In this document: positions 24,054 to 36,195 of the stretch, piece by piece | Layout of the letters: every line of letters starts with the position of its first letter | Numbering within the stretch: the first letter of the stretch is position 1 | From: Atherinomorus stipes | Lineage: Eukaryota > Chordata > Actinopteri > Atheriniformes > Atherinidae | DNA: 64,000 bases | Assembly: GCA_023101725.1 (NCBI GenBank) | Contig: JALJCO010001078.1 | Span: forward strand, 434,001 to 498,000 | Reading direction: 5' to 3' | Position numbers and translations under genes: made by a program | Notes under the pieces: generated by a model | The model's input: only the letters and a program-made list of their open reading frames with translations | What the model was told of the DNA's origin: nothing | Database searches by the model: none

Positions 24054-27000
24054 ATGTGCCGCATATAACAAAATCAAAGGTCAATGGCAAAAAAAATTAC
24101 ATAGCATTAAAAACTGTGTTTCAATTGGTATGTAATCTCTTTATTAAATTCTCTGTTACATTTTTGTTCTTTTAAAATGATACATTTATATCTACTAGTT
24201 TGTCCACGTGCATGACAGCCCCACATTTGTGCTACCATTTCTACTACAGAGTCTCTGAATGGACAAACAACTGTGTGTGGAGTGAGAACCTTCTGAGCTT
24301 TAAAACTCTAGTACCAGCTTTGTTAGGTGGTAGATTACAAGCAAGGTGGGATAAAAAGCACCTTAAAAGGCACGTAGAGGAAGACAGTACACATGTTCGC
24401 AATTTTGAAATAGTTTGTAGTGTAGTCATCACGGCATATTATCAGGGAATTTTGGTCCAGGTTTTGGAGCTTTGGTTCATTAATCTGGTCAGACTAACAC
24501 AGGCTTTTTTTTTTACATTTTTTTATTTTAATGTCATGTTTGCTCCTACTTTTTGCTAACTTCACTTGCTGACAATAACTTCTGTTTTCAGCTTGTCTGT
24601 GCTCACACAAAAATTCCCACTTGCAAATTTGTCAGGATTAGTTGTTCTAAAATTCATGTGGAACACCAACTTCTGTTTTCTGACACTGTGGGTGGTTCTC
24701 TACAGATTAAAGGCAGAAATCCCCAGCCATTGATGGCCAGTACTGTTCATCATATGCCCTGAAACAAACACACACACACACACTCATAAAAAAAAAAAAC
24801 CTCCAAAACTCCATGTTAACAAGATTAAAAGAAGAGGGGGTGATCGTACACGACAAAAAGCCCCCTTGGAAAGGCTTTTTTCATGTAACAGAAACAGAGC
24901 AAATTAATATAAACTGGGATAATTGCACAAGAATTTATCAAAAAATTCAGTTTTTCATCTTTTATTCCTATATACAGTATATAGTGTGTGCTCCTGGGTA
25001 TGTCTTTAAGTTTACCGGTAATATGGAAAAAATCTCACATGCCATTTTAGTGTAACAGCTCACATGCAGTATGTTGGATTTTTGACTTGATGCACTCATC
25101 CACTTGCGGTATTTGTAGGTTAAGTGTGCAAGGATTTATGAGATTACTAATAGAGGATTGACTAAAGTTAGCAGCCACAGCTAAATGACAGAAATTGCAT
25201 CACGACAGCATCCATCAGCACACATCAGGACAACATACAGAGTTACACAGATGACAGGGAGTGCAAAAGACCAAATGCTTTGTTAGGTTAGCAATGATAG
25301 ACAACATAGTTCAGTTGTGCGTATGCCCAGATCTCTGGGCCCCATCGTCCATCATGTCTATAAAACATCAGACAAACAGAAGCACAGGCTGTACACAGAT
25401 GTTTGTGCTTGCCTGTCTGACCTTATTTGGATGTAAAGCAGACATACTTTGAATTTCTTAGTTTCACATACAGTATTTGCTCCTTCTTACAGCTCTGAAA
25501 CTAGTCGTTTAAGTATAACAGTTATTTTATTTTAACTTATTGAAAAAAAAAATCTTCAAAGAAACATTTCCTGATGACTCATGGGGCTTGAGATATGCTG
25601 AGATTGTGCCAACAAGCAAAATAGCAAGTGTCACACTCATATCTTCACACCTCTTTATTCCAGTGAATCCTTTTTGGTGTTTACATCATTGCTTTTCATG
25701 TTTCAGAACTTCCTCATCCTCCCTCCCCCTCTTTAGTATCTTTAAATCAGTTTAGACCAGGCGGTTTCCCAGGTAGTTGTATCTCACTACTGTTTGGAAA
25801 GGTGTATGAAATACGGCTTTGTTTAGTTTTACAGCAGGTCCTTGTGCCTGCCCCGTGATGAGAGTTTCCAGTGAAAGGTGTACTTTGAATTTATGGCATG
25901 TCTCACCAGTAGACACCCACTCACACTCACACAAGCACAGATATAAGGTATCCTCTTAATGAAGGGATCCCGTTTAGAATACATTTGGGAAGACCAGCAT
26001 CTCTAATCTTGTGTTTAATTTATTATTAATTTTGGAGTTTTACAGAGGAGAGAGGAAAGATTTTTTTAGGAGGGAAATATGCTGAAAGAAACAGAGATAG
26101 ATGAATGCAATGGGCAGGGGGGAGTGGAAAATGATGTGGGTAAAAGTAAGAAAGGCAGGGGGGAAAAGGATTCTGTGAATCTGTGGGGAAGAATAGCCAG
26201 GATAGCGTTTCAAAGATAGATAAGAGGGAACAGAGGTAGATGTACTGGAGAGGGTAAGCACAACAAAGGAAGGATGAAGTAAGACAGGGAAAAGGGGAAT
26301 AAAGGTTAAAGATGTCTATGATGAAGCTGTTCACTTTGAAAAATTACACCATTTTTCTGAAGTCAGTGGGAGCTAGCAACAGCTTAACAGCAAACAGCTT
26401 GCTCCAGCAGGAGTCAAATCACTATTCCTAATGGTAATGTCAAAATGGAGTCTGCCTACTGATATCACTTTTTTTTAAAAATCGTTTTATTTTCTGACTT
26501 TTTGATTATTTGAAAGATAAACAAGGGCAAGAAAAAAAGTTTGCATCCTCTGTGCAGTGACCTTTGTGATATGTAGAGGCATGTTTGTGGATGTCTATTT
26601 TATGTAAAGTGTAGAATTAACACTTCCTACTGACATCGTATCTCGTGAACAGTTTGCTAAAGGTGTGGCATAGGCATAAAATCTTCATAAACACAAGATG
26701 ATTTATAGTAACGTTGCTGATCCTTAAAATTCTCCTCCAGAACTACATTGAAATAAAATTAAGAAAACAAAGGGTATTTGAGTTTTTATAAAATTAGCCA
26801 CACATATTAAAACCCTCTCAAGTTAATTGTTACTGCCTTAGTGATCCCTTGATACTCAATCTGGAGCCTGTAACCAAAATTAAGATATCTGCGATACTTG
26901 TTTGTGATTAAATACTTTCATCACCCCCAGCTGTTCTTTGGGTTTAGAGCTAATTAGACAGCATGCTTCTTCCCACAGCTAAGATGATAAAACTGTCAAC

Positions 27001-27234
27001 AACATAACTACTAAACATCAGCTTGTTAGCGCCTTTAGCGTGTTCATGTTGCTTAGTGCTACCATATCACGGCCTGGCAAAGCATCAGGGTTGGCTTTTG
27101 AGGTGATGAACTGGCCATTTGTCCATTTTCTGCTGCTTTTCTGGCACCATGAATGGCATACTTCCATCTCCAAAACCACATCCTTTAGCATTTCTGAAGA
27201 CTCAAAGGTGTTTTTAAGCCAAAGGAGAAATGCA
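24054..27234. other. non-coding DNA
   Basis: No gene was recognised. A short (CA)n run lies at 24769-24782. A 119-codon plus-strand frame (24200-24559) has no family motifs. A purine-rich tract is listed separately. Confidence 0.5.
26040..26310 (+). repeat. purine-rich tract
   Basis: G- and A-rich on the plus strand with repeated GGGAAA, AGAGG and GGGG motifs. It has no exact repeat unit. Confidence 0.55.
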
Positions 27235-27605
27235 ATCGCTCCAGTCAGCCTTGGGTCTGCTCCGAGGCCTCCTTAGGGAAGAGCATGTCAGAAACACCTC
27301 CCCTGGAAGGCGTCAGGAAAGCATTTGGACCAAACAGCCAAATCCCGTAAAGTGGATCCTGTTGATGCCCAAGTGAGTCTCCTCACCCATCACGAAGGGT
27401 AAGTCAGACAACTTTTAGAGGAAGCTCATTTTAGCTGGTTGTTCTGTCACTACTCACCACTAATGGCCATAGGTGAGTGAAGAATCTAGGTGTAAATCAA
27501 AAGCTCTCTTCCCCACGATGAGATGCTTCCTCAGTCCACCTGTCAAACTTCTACTTACCCCCGTTTGTGAAAAAAAGGCTTTTGAACTCCTCAATTTGAG
27601 ACAGC
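27235..27605. mobile_element. decayed LINE-like repeat, copy 1
   Basis: The stretch AACACCTCCCCTGGAAGGCG, then TCACTACTCACCACTAATGG, CCATAGGTGAG and TTTTGAACTCCTCAA follows, in order, an abundant fish repeat that I recall as the antisense of a LINE 3' region. The second copy at 31905-32340 has the same landmarks in the same orientation. No coding potential remains. Confidence 0.6.
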
Positions 27606-29861
27606 AACTCACTTCCAAACTAAAGTGGACATTCCTCTTCAGAACTGGAGGTGCTTATTTTCACACTGGTTTATTCAGATTTGCCTGCAAAATTGCCATT
27701 AACCCTGCTACAAGATTTTGCCTGGTAAAGCTAAACACATCATCTGTAAACAGTAGATTTATTAACCCACCAGATTGAAAACCCTCAGCTGCACCATGTA
27801 ATTCTGTTTTTAAAGGTGAAAGGCATCAATTAGCCTGTAAATTAGCCTGTTTACATGCAAAACTGATCATGATTACTGGAGTTAGCATACCATTCATGTG
27901 ATCATAGACGGCAGAATCTGAAATCCTTTATCAGACGGCAGCTATGTAATTTTATAATTTTGAGAAATCATAGTAACTCACCTGGATTTCTCCCTGATAC
28001 TCTGATGTCTTATGCAAGTAGATACCATGTTGATAGCTTTTATTTTTTTTGATTTTTACATTTTAAATTATTACTATTACTTAGTGTTTAAGGAAACCAT
28101 TGAAACTTGAGAAAAGTTACTCTTATTGTTTCTTTCCCTTTTTTTAAACAGACCAGTGAGCATTTGAATGAGTCCCTCAGTTTTGTACTACCTGGTTCAG
28201 TTTCATTCTCAGCTGGTGAACAGATCCACTCATGTTCCATAGATCCACACTCTTAAATTTTCGAATGACCAGCTGTCTCCCAGTCTGCCTTTGTTATTAC
28301 CTCTCTTGAGCCCCTTCTGCTGACTCTAACTCTACAATGTCCCATCTACAAGCAAAACACACCAAATGTTCTGTTGTTGGCAGCAAACAGCACAAGCATC
28401 ATCACAAGCTGAAGGCCTCAAGGATTGTTTTTTTTTTTTTTTACTGTTGTTTTCTCAACACTACTAAAACAACCCTGTATGAATAGCATTATTATGTTTA
28501 AGACAGCATTGTAGAGTTGTGCAATGTGGGTTATTTTCACAGTCCTTTGTAGTTTTGTATTAACCTACACTGGTATCTGTGACTTTTTGTGATGATTAAA
28601 TTATAAAAATTGGTTTCTTCTCCCTCACTCAGGTAGTGTTGTCCTGTTTTTTAAATGTCTCCTCATTTTTTCATGTTTATTTAATCATTAATGCTGCATT
28701 TAAGCATTATAGCATTTCCAAATGACATTCAAAGGTGAACACTTGAACCCGAACCTGGACTTTGTGATCATACTTGCAGCTGACAGAACAATTACACTGT
28801 CTTTCAGCTGTTACAATCAAAGTCATCAGCCTGCTGTGTGCACAGCTTATGTCGGTTACACACACACGGATGGTGTGCACACATATACACACACGCTTTT
28901 AAGTTCAGTGAAGGCAGGTCTGTGTATAATTCATAACTGTAAATGGAGTCGTGTGCATCTGAGAGAGAGGAGGTAGTCAGACTCTATGAGGGAGAAAATG
29001 TAACAGGACAAGTTCGCATTTGCATGTTTGTGTGCAAAAATGTTATCATACCCTGATGTTTTTTATTCCCTTGTATGGTGACCTTCCAGAGGTTCATGAT
29101 ATCACGAACTGGAAAGTCAAGTGTAGTGCTACTGGCTTTTTCTTCAGTTATATTCATGAATGTATAAGAATAGTGAAAACAACATTCCCTTAAATAACTT
29201 TGCACAGGCTTCATTAGTCATGTGATCCAAGACAGCTGTACCCCCACAAGCTCTGACACAATGAGTAAACAGTTCTCAGTTGCTCAGTATGAAGGGATTG
29301 TCCAAGTGTCGTACATGCACTCCTCCACTGTAGATATATCAATCATTTATTAACCAAAACACAGAGCAAACACCGTTTTCAAGCAAAGGATAAAGCCAGG
29401 TTAAGCTACTTTATGCAGGATGTATTTGGCAGGAACTACTTTAAACAACTGTTGCCTGATAAAACATATGCAGAGATCCTTGTCTGTGTTTTAAAGGGCA
29501 ACGCTTGCAGAGTACGACTTAGTAATTGCTCAAATGGAGGTAATGGTGCACACAGATGGTTTAAACCAAATAAGATGCTATGTAAAATGTGGGGGTGGTG
29601 ATTGGGTGAAAAGGTAGAAAGAATAAAATCCTGCATATTTTTTCCCTTTTAGTGACAGCTTAGAAAGGTTCCTGTTGTAGCTGAAAATAATAATGATGGA
29701 AAGACATAATGCTGTTGCCAAACAAGGCAAAACAATGAGCTGGATCAGGCTAGACTGAATTGCTCAGAGCGCCACTTCACAGAGATGTGGCAAACAGGCA
29801 ATTATGTCACCGAGGCCTCCAAATATGTGTCTGTTTTGATTGGACCATCTAACTGAAATCA
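27606..29861. other. non-coding DNA
   Basis: Nothing was recognised beyond a short poly-T run (28429-28442) and CA-rich sequence near 28860-28895. Confidence 0.5.
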
Positions 29862-30848
29862 TTAAAGGAGTACAGCACAAGTTCCAGCTTTTTCCCAGAT
29901 GTGCACCCCCTCTGGCGGCAAGTGGAAGTGACGCTAATGTCATGCACACGCATGAGCTGTTTCGACTGCGTTGGTCTTTAATTTAACCCACATTACACTC
30001 AGTCTGAGCCCAGAGTTAGAGACACGATGTCTACTTAGGTAATAAAGTTATAAATCTACAAGTTGTTTTTGGTTTGATCGTTGAGTAAACTGACAAACTG
30101 TATGCTAACGGTAACAACAGGCTAACGCTGGCTTGTAGATCAAATATCTAAATTCACAGGCCAAGACCAAAATTCCCTTATAAAATTACAGCATCAACTA
30201 AATTTAACAAGTGGCTAGAGTGTATCTCTTCCCTGGGAACAGTCATATGGCTGTCATATTGTCATATTTCCATGCTAAAAACTTAGCATTGCAATATTAT
30301 GCATCCTTATTTCCATCATACATCACATTTACCTTGTAAGTTAGAAGAAAGCCAACTGTGGGTCCTGTTTTATTCCCAGAGTGGATCAGAGCTCCCTTCA
30401 ATTAAAAAAAGAAAGAAAAAAAGCCGCTCGGTTGTTTACTCCCGTCTTACTCCGTTGCTGGTGTTGTCACAACACCGGTCAGGCTCCAGTTTGGTTCTCT
30501 TCGTCTCACAAGATTAAACTTTTCTTTGTTGTCTTACTGGAGTCTGACTTGGGGTTTGAGTGGCACTTGTTCTCCATCTTTTAGCAGCAGTCAGTGTTGT
30601 CTCAACATGCGCGGACCTGCGGTGGCGGAATACATGGCACAGGTGCAGCCAGATGAAGCTCATCTCGCCCACAAGCGCCCTCTTGAGACGTCATATCCGA
30701 AACTCCCGTATTGAGCATTCAGAAAAGTATTAGAAACAACCGCAGTGAAGATTGATCGGCTCATTCTACACATCAGGCGATTGTAAGAGCATGTGGAGGA
30801 AAGAAAAGAATAGTATTTAACATTTAAACTTGCACAATGCACCTTTAA
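29862..30848. mobile_element. TTAA-flanked non-autonomous element
   Basis: The left end TTAAAGGAGTACAGCACAAG and the complement of the right end (TTAAAGGTGCATTGTGCAAG) match at the outer 7 bp and again at the inner CAAGTT. TTAA is present at both limits. The interior contains GC-richer patches, e.g. CCCCCTCTGGCGGCAAGTGG near 29908, and no transposase frame. Confidence 0.65.
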
Positions 30849-31904
30849 ATGTTAGAAGCATATGAAAAGGACATAAAAAATAATTAAACTGATAATTAAC
30901 TTCGCTTTTATGAACTTGGTTTCTTTACAGTTATCTAAGATATGTTTACTGACTTCATCTTAAGTTATTTCTCTGTTTGTGCAGCCTAATAGGTGCAATA
31001 TGGTGTTACATAACTAATGATTTTGTTTTGTGCTTGTCTTTGTCCACATATGTTTTGTATTTCAGTTTTTTGTTCTACATCTGTCTCTGGTTTGTTGCAG
31101 GGCTGATGTCATTGCTAATTCAGTTATCACAAATGTTAGTGGCCATTGCTAATACTTGAAATATGTGCCACTTTTTCTCACTGCTGCTGTAACTATGGTT
31201 ACTAATGATGCTTAATGACTTCCGAGTAAACAATGGTGCATATTTCGGTATGTGTGGTGGGTGTTAGAGGGTAAAGCATCTCTGAATGGTAATTGCCGCT
31301 TTAAACCGAAGGACATTACTGTTAACAAATTAATGTATTTCTGGTTGTTTAAGTCTAAGTGTGTGTGTGTGTGAGTGTGTGTGTTCCTGTACTTGCAACA
31401 TTGTGAGGACCGTTTTGTTTTGGGGGGGGGGGGGGGGGGGGGGGGTTGGAAGTGTAGCATTAAATGTACATTGTCCCATCATTCCAATTGAGGTAATTAT
31501 GGGAGACAGCTGGAAACATCACTGATATCGCCATCCATTTGGCTAAATGAGATAAACTCAAACCCATTTTGTCATCTAATTCTCCTATTCTTTTTTTGCT
31601 CTAAGTGCAAAAACAAATCTGGTTTTGGCTTGAAAACCATGTAAAATCACAGTGTACATTCATTATTTATATTTCCACACACAAAAGCCATTATCTTCAC
31701 ACTCTAATCAAGTTGTGTTAAATTTCTCTCTGATCTGTTGAGGAAAAAAAAAAAAAAGATTCAGTGTACTTGTGGCAGAGCTTTCACGCCTTTCAAGTTC
31801 TAACTTCAGAGGAGGTCTATTTGTGCATACATCATACATATTCTACTGCTTACCTGGAACTGGATAATAGGGTCCAAAGTCTAAGTAGACATTCCTGTAC
31901 CCCC
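30849..31904. other. non-coding DNA with a TG array and a G run
   Basis: No gene was seen. TG repeats lie at 31359-31384 and a run of G is listed separately. Confidence 0.5.
31422..31445 (+). repeat. poly-G run
   Basis: Twenty-four consecutive G residues. The length may be uncertain in the assembly. Such a run can in principle form a G-quadruplex. Confidence 0.85.
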
Positions 31905-32340
31905 ACTACCTCCAAGCATCTCCTCAAGCTCATCCAGAGGGATAAGGTTTCAGAGTCAGCCATGAAATTTACTCTCTCCACCATGTACTTGGCCTGCTGC
32001 AAGTCTTCCTCAGGGAAGGACATATCCAAAACCCTTCCCTTGCAATGCGCCTAAAGGCATCCTTACCACATGCCTGAACCACCTCACACAGCTCCTTTCA
32101 GTGGTAGTGAGCTCCCCTAAAATGATTGAGCTCCTTAAGCTATCCAGGGTGAGCTCAGTCATCCTTCAGAGGAAATTCATTACACAATCTCATTCTTTCT
32201 GTCACTCCCTAAAGATCATGGCCATAGGTGAGGGTTAGAGCATAGATCAGCTAATAAATTGGCAGCTTTGCCATTCAGCCCTAGCTCTGTTCATCACAAC
32301 AGATCAGTGCAGCGTTTTTGTTTTATCGTCAAAGGAATGT
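31905..32340. mobile_element. decayed LINE-like repeat, copy 2
   Basis: It follows the same consensus and orientation as the copy at 27235-27605: AGCTCATCCAGAGGGATAAG, then ACATATCCAAAACCCTTCCC, AACCACCTCACACAGCTCC, GATCATGGCCATAGGTGAGG and CAGATCAGTGCAGCG. It is the longer of the two copies. Multiple stops make it non-coding. Confidence 0.65.
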
Positions 32341-35300
32341 TTGTGTTCATATGCATTCTAGCATAATTATTAGTTAATTTGTCGGTGGGAACAACGTGAA
32401 AAGCAGTGCACACAGTCGTAAGTTGTCTTAGAGCCAGGAAGTTAGCACTTATTAATGTGGTTAACTTAGAGAACATTTCTGTCTGTTTATATTTTTACAT
32501 AAGTACAGTATTTGAGTACATCCTCCCATTGGACTGCAGTCAACAATGGTGGCTTCTATTCATTGACTGGCTCTGCTTTCATGATTGGCTGTGCACTTTG
32601 TTGTCTCCTGACAGTGATGCTTCACATGACTAAGTGCCTTCATTTTTTCCAGAAAGTTTCTTTGGACTTCCATTACAAACCAAGTGAAGCGTCAGATTGT
32701 CTGTTCCACTGAATCTCTGTAAACTTAACTTTGATTTATTGCCTTATGACATGGTTTGGAAGCTGTCTCCCCTCAAAAAGCCATATAACAAAGTAGCAAG
32801 AGTTGCTCAAAGGAATGTCAGTGCTCACCTCCCTACTGAGGACATTCATAGAAGGCAATGCCTGAAAAGAGCCTGTAACATCAGAAGAAATCCTTCACAC
32901 CCCAACTGTAGTTTTTTTTCCCCTCTATAACTCTAAGATAGAAGTTAATGCCTTTCCAAGGACAAGTTACACAAATGAGTTTCGTAGCCAAAAACAAAAA
33001 CGTTCAGACTGATTAGGGTCTTATTATTGTTGCTGATTGTTTATCTTTAATCAATACCTCCTCACCTCCAACTGTTGCCTGCAAATAAAATAAAAGTGAA
33101 AATACAAATCGGATACAACAATAACAACTGAATTTAAAATAAGCTACAAATAGTTTGGTTAGATCCCAAATTGTGTTTCATTTTATTTGAATCAGCATTT
33201 TGACTTGACTATTAATCAAATTTCATCCCACTAAAAATGCTTTCCTAATCTAATCCACATCTAAATGCACCATATTGTATCAAAAACATATAAAGGCCAT
33301 TCATTTTAATTCAAGAATGGAGCAAAACCACCTATATGGAGTGAGTATGATGGTTCTTATTAGATCTACAGTTCTGATCTTCCATTGGATGCTTTTTTTT
33401 CCCCCCACACAATATGTGTGTTTTCAGCTTTGTTAACCCAGACAAAACCATGTGTGTTTTCCAGCATGTTCAAAACTATTTAACATCTAAAACATCAATC
33501 ATGGATACATTTTTTCAGTTTTTGCAGCAGGACAGACACCATATAAAAGTTACTGCACTATACTGAGGAAGGTATGACGTTTCTTTACAAGACCAAACCT
33601 TATTTGCATGTTTACACGGGTCATGGGCTCGAGTTATGCCAGCTTCATCGACCCACTAGCAGCATGTTGGAACAGAAATTGAGCTTCTTCAGTCATTGCA
33701 GACCTCCAGTCGGCTGATAGAGATGGTTGTTTGATTTTCATCATTGCCTTGCATAGCTTCTGCTTCTGCTGTCCATCTGTTTCAACATGTGAAGAGTTGT
33801 TTGTTCTGAGAGGCTGAGTTGTACTTTTTGATTTTACTGTGATGTTATTTGCAGACATGATTAACCACCTGCTGGGTGGAATAATGTGTGCTGTCTTCAT
33901 CTGATCCCTTGGATATAGACTTCTTTTTTCATGACAGCTCAGTAGATATTTTGTTCTACGGTTGTTTAGTAGCAGTCAGTGAAGACCCAGATTATATGAC
34001 TGCACAGAACTGGGTGGTGGACATACTGATATCCAGCAACCTCTGAGTTGTCCTTTCCATTTTTCACAAAACAGAACAGTCGACATCCTTCTTTTCTCGC
34101 TGCTATAAGTGCTGCCTTATAAGCCTAATTTAACTGAGATGATTGGCTCTGCTCTTTAGCTCCCTGCTAACGTGATTGGCTGTTCCTGCTGTCGCACACC
34201 CGGTTCAAAAGAGCATTAGCCAGAGGTTTCAATATGGATACAACAGTGGTTGTGTCTTCAACATAGGAGCAAATAGAAAGGTGGACATCAGGAATTATTA
34301 CAGTATAGAACAAGTCTGTAAAAGTTCAAAGCATAAAGACATTTTGTCACTGCTACTGAGCCATTAATACTGATGATAACAGTCACAAAAATCCTTAGCA
34401 TCAGTGTTATTTTGCCTGATGACTGTGTGGACGGTCAGAGGAGAGGCTGAGGAAGGTGGCAGGTGAGTTTTAGAGCACAGAGTTATGATATGGTCTACAT
34501 AACTAATTAAAATGTATTTAAAGTCATGGTATGGCCTACTGAATCATTTAGCTGGCCTTTACACAATATTGTACTGACTAAAATTTGCATTTTTGTTTGA
34601 TACACATCCCTACAAAATAATGGGCTACAATAATTTTAACATGTTTTCTAATTAAAGCAAAAGTAATAATGATGTATATTTGAACATTCCCTCTAAAATC
34701 ATAAACTCTATGCAATTGCAATGAGTCAAAGTAATCACAAATAGTTTTCCTTATTCAAAATTATTACAGCTATAAGGATGATGATGTACCTTGTCTCAAT
34801 GGGTTATCGTGTTTGCAGTTCTCTCTGTTGATGGTCATATTCCCCTTCAACGTGAAATTAAGTTAATAAATTTGTGTCATGGATTTCTTGTTCCGTGTGA
34901 TTAAAATACATTTCTGTGATGTTGCTGATTAGACCATAGTGAAAACTCTTGTCTGGACAACATTGATATGAAACAAATATACCAACAAATATTTTAAACT
35001 CATAAAATTTTACATAAATCCTTAAATTAAAATAATCCTGTATTCAGTTCAGCCAAAAATGAAACAAAAATCTTAATGTTAGTCTCTGCATTCAATATTT
35101 TGCATGATAACTTCTACTTTAAATGTCCCAGACAATCAATTCCAAAACTATAGATAAGCGTCAATCATAAGTGCAACAAAACACTTGTCTTTAAAAAGCC
35201 TTCGAGCGCCGATCTTATGTCCTTATCAACATCTAAATCAAACCTGCGCCTTTGTATGACTGAACCAATTAATTTAACTCGAAAAACACATCAAACTGAC

Positions 35301-35986
35301 AGATGACACATTATACAAACAGGATATAAATACATTTACCAAACAGAGCACAAGAGTTATAACTATTATAATAACTATATAAACCTAGCTGAGGCCCTTT
35401 GGGAGAAGCAACATCATTATTAAGGGAGCATCTTTTTGAAGAATGATTTTTTATTTTATTTTAGGAGGGATTCACTGAATTCTACAAGTTCTAGCAGGCA
35501 GCTTTGAAGCATCTAACAGCATTTTTCTCCTTTAATTTGTCACCCATTTTTTATTACACATATCCTACACAAACCACATTAAAAATTGACATTTTCTCTT
35601 CCTTTTCTTTAAGCTGAAGCTAAAAAAGAACGTGTTCAGCAACAGCAGGGTGCACCAAATGTAGAAGTCGGCTAATGTGCTGCCTGTTGAGTTAATGCAC
35701 TTGCATAGGTGGAAATAAAAATCTGATGTTTGGTTTGAAAAGAGCCACAAATTGCAGCTGGCTTTTATGTGACTTTCAATCATGGCATTTTCATAGCCCT
35801 AAATGGAAATTAACAATGTTAAATGAATGAGCTGAGCTGGCAATCTCTGATTGCTGATAAAACAAATAAATGTAGCTTATACAGTAACCTGATGGATTTA
35901 ATCCACAGTTTAGTCCCACTGATGCTGAAAATGTGCTAGCCAATAAATCAGGATGGAGAAATCAGTTTTTGATCAGAACCAGAATA
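32341..35986. other. non-coding DNA
   Basis: No gene, RNA or mobile element could be supported in this AT-rich stretch. Confidence 0.5.
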
Positions 35987-36195
35987 GGCTTTATGCACAG
36001 CTCCACTACTTCCTGAAATTAGTACTGCACCTTTGTTTCCTGTCTTTCATGATTGGATGAACTGATTAATCCAGGTGTGTCCGATCTAAGCAAATGGTCA
36101 GACACACCTGGATTAATCAGTTCATTCAATCTTGAAAAACAGGAAACAAAGGTGCAGTATTAAGTTCAGGAGGTAGTGGAGCTGTGCATAAAGCC
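35987..36195. repeat. 209-bp near-perfect palindrome (foldback element)
   Basis: The left arm (about 35987-36080) begins GGCTTTATGCACAGCTCCAC and the right arm (about 36104-36195) ends with its complement. The inner part pairs through CCAGGTGTGTC and GACACACCTGG. The arms are over 90 bp with few mismatches, and the spacer is only about 20 bp. It resembles a foldback MITE. A convincing target duplication was not found. Confidence 0.85.

Noticed and set aside
24200..24559. 119-codon plus-strand open frame
   Set aside because: No recognisable domain, no codon bias distinct from the flanks and no splice context; consistent with chance.
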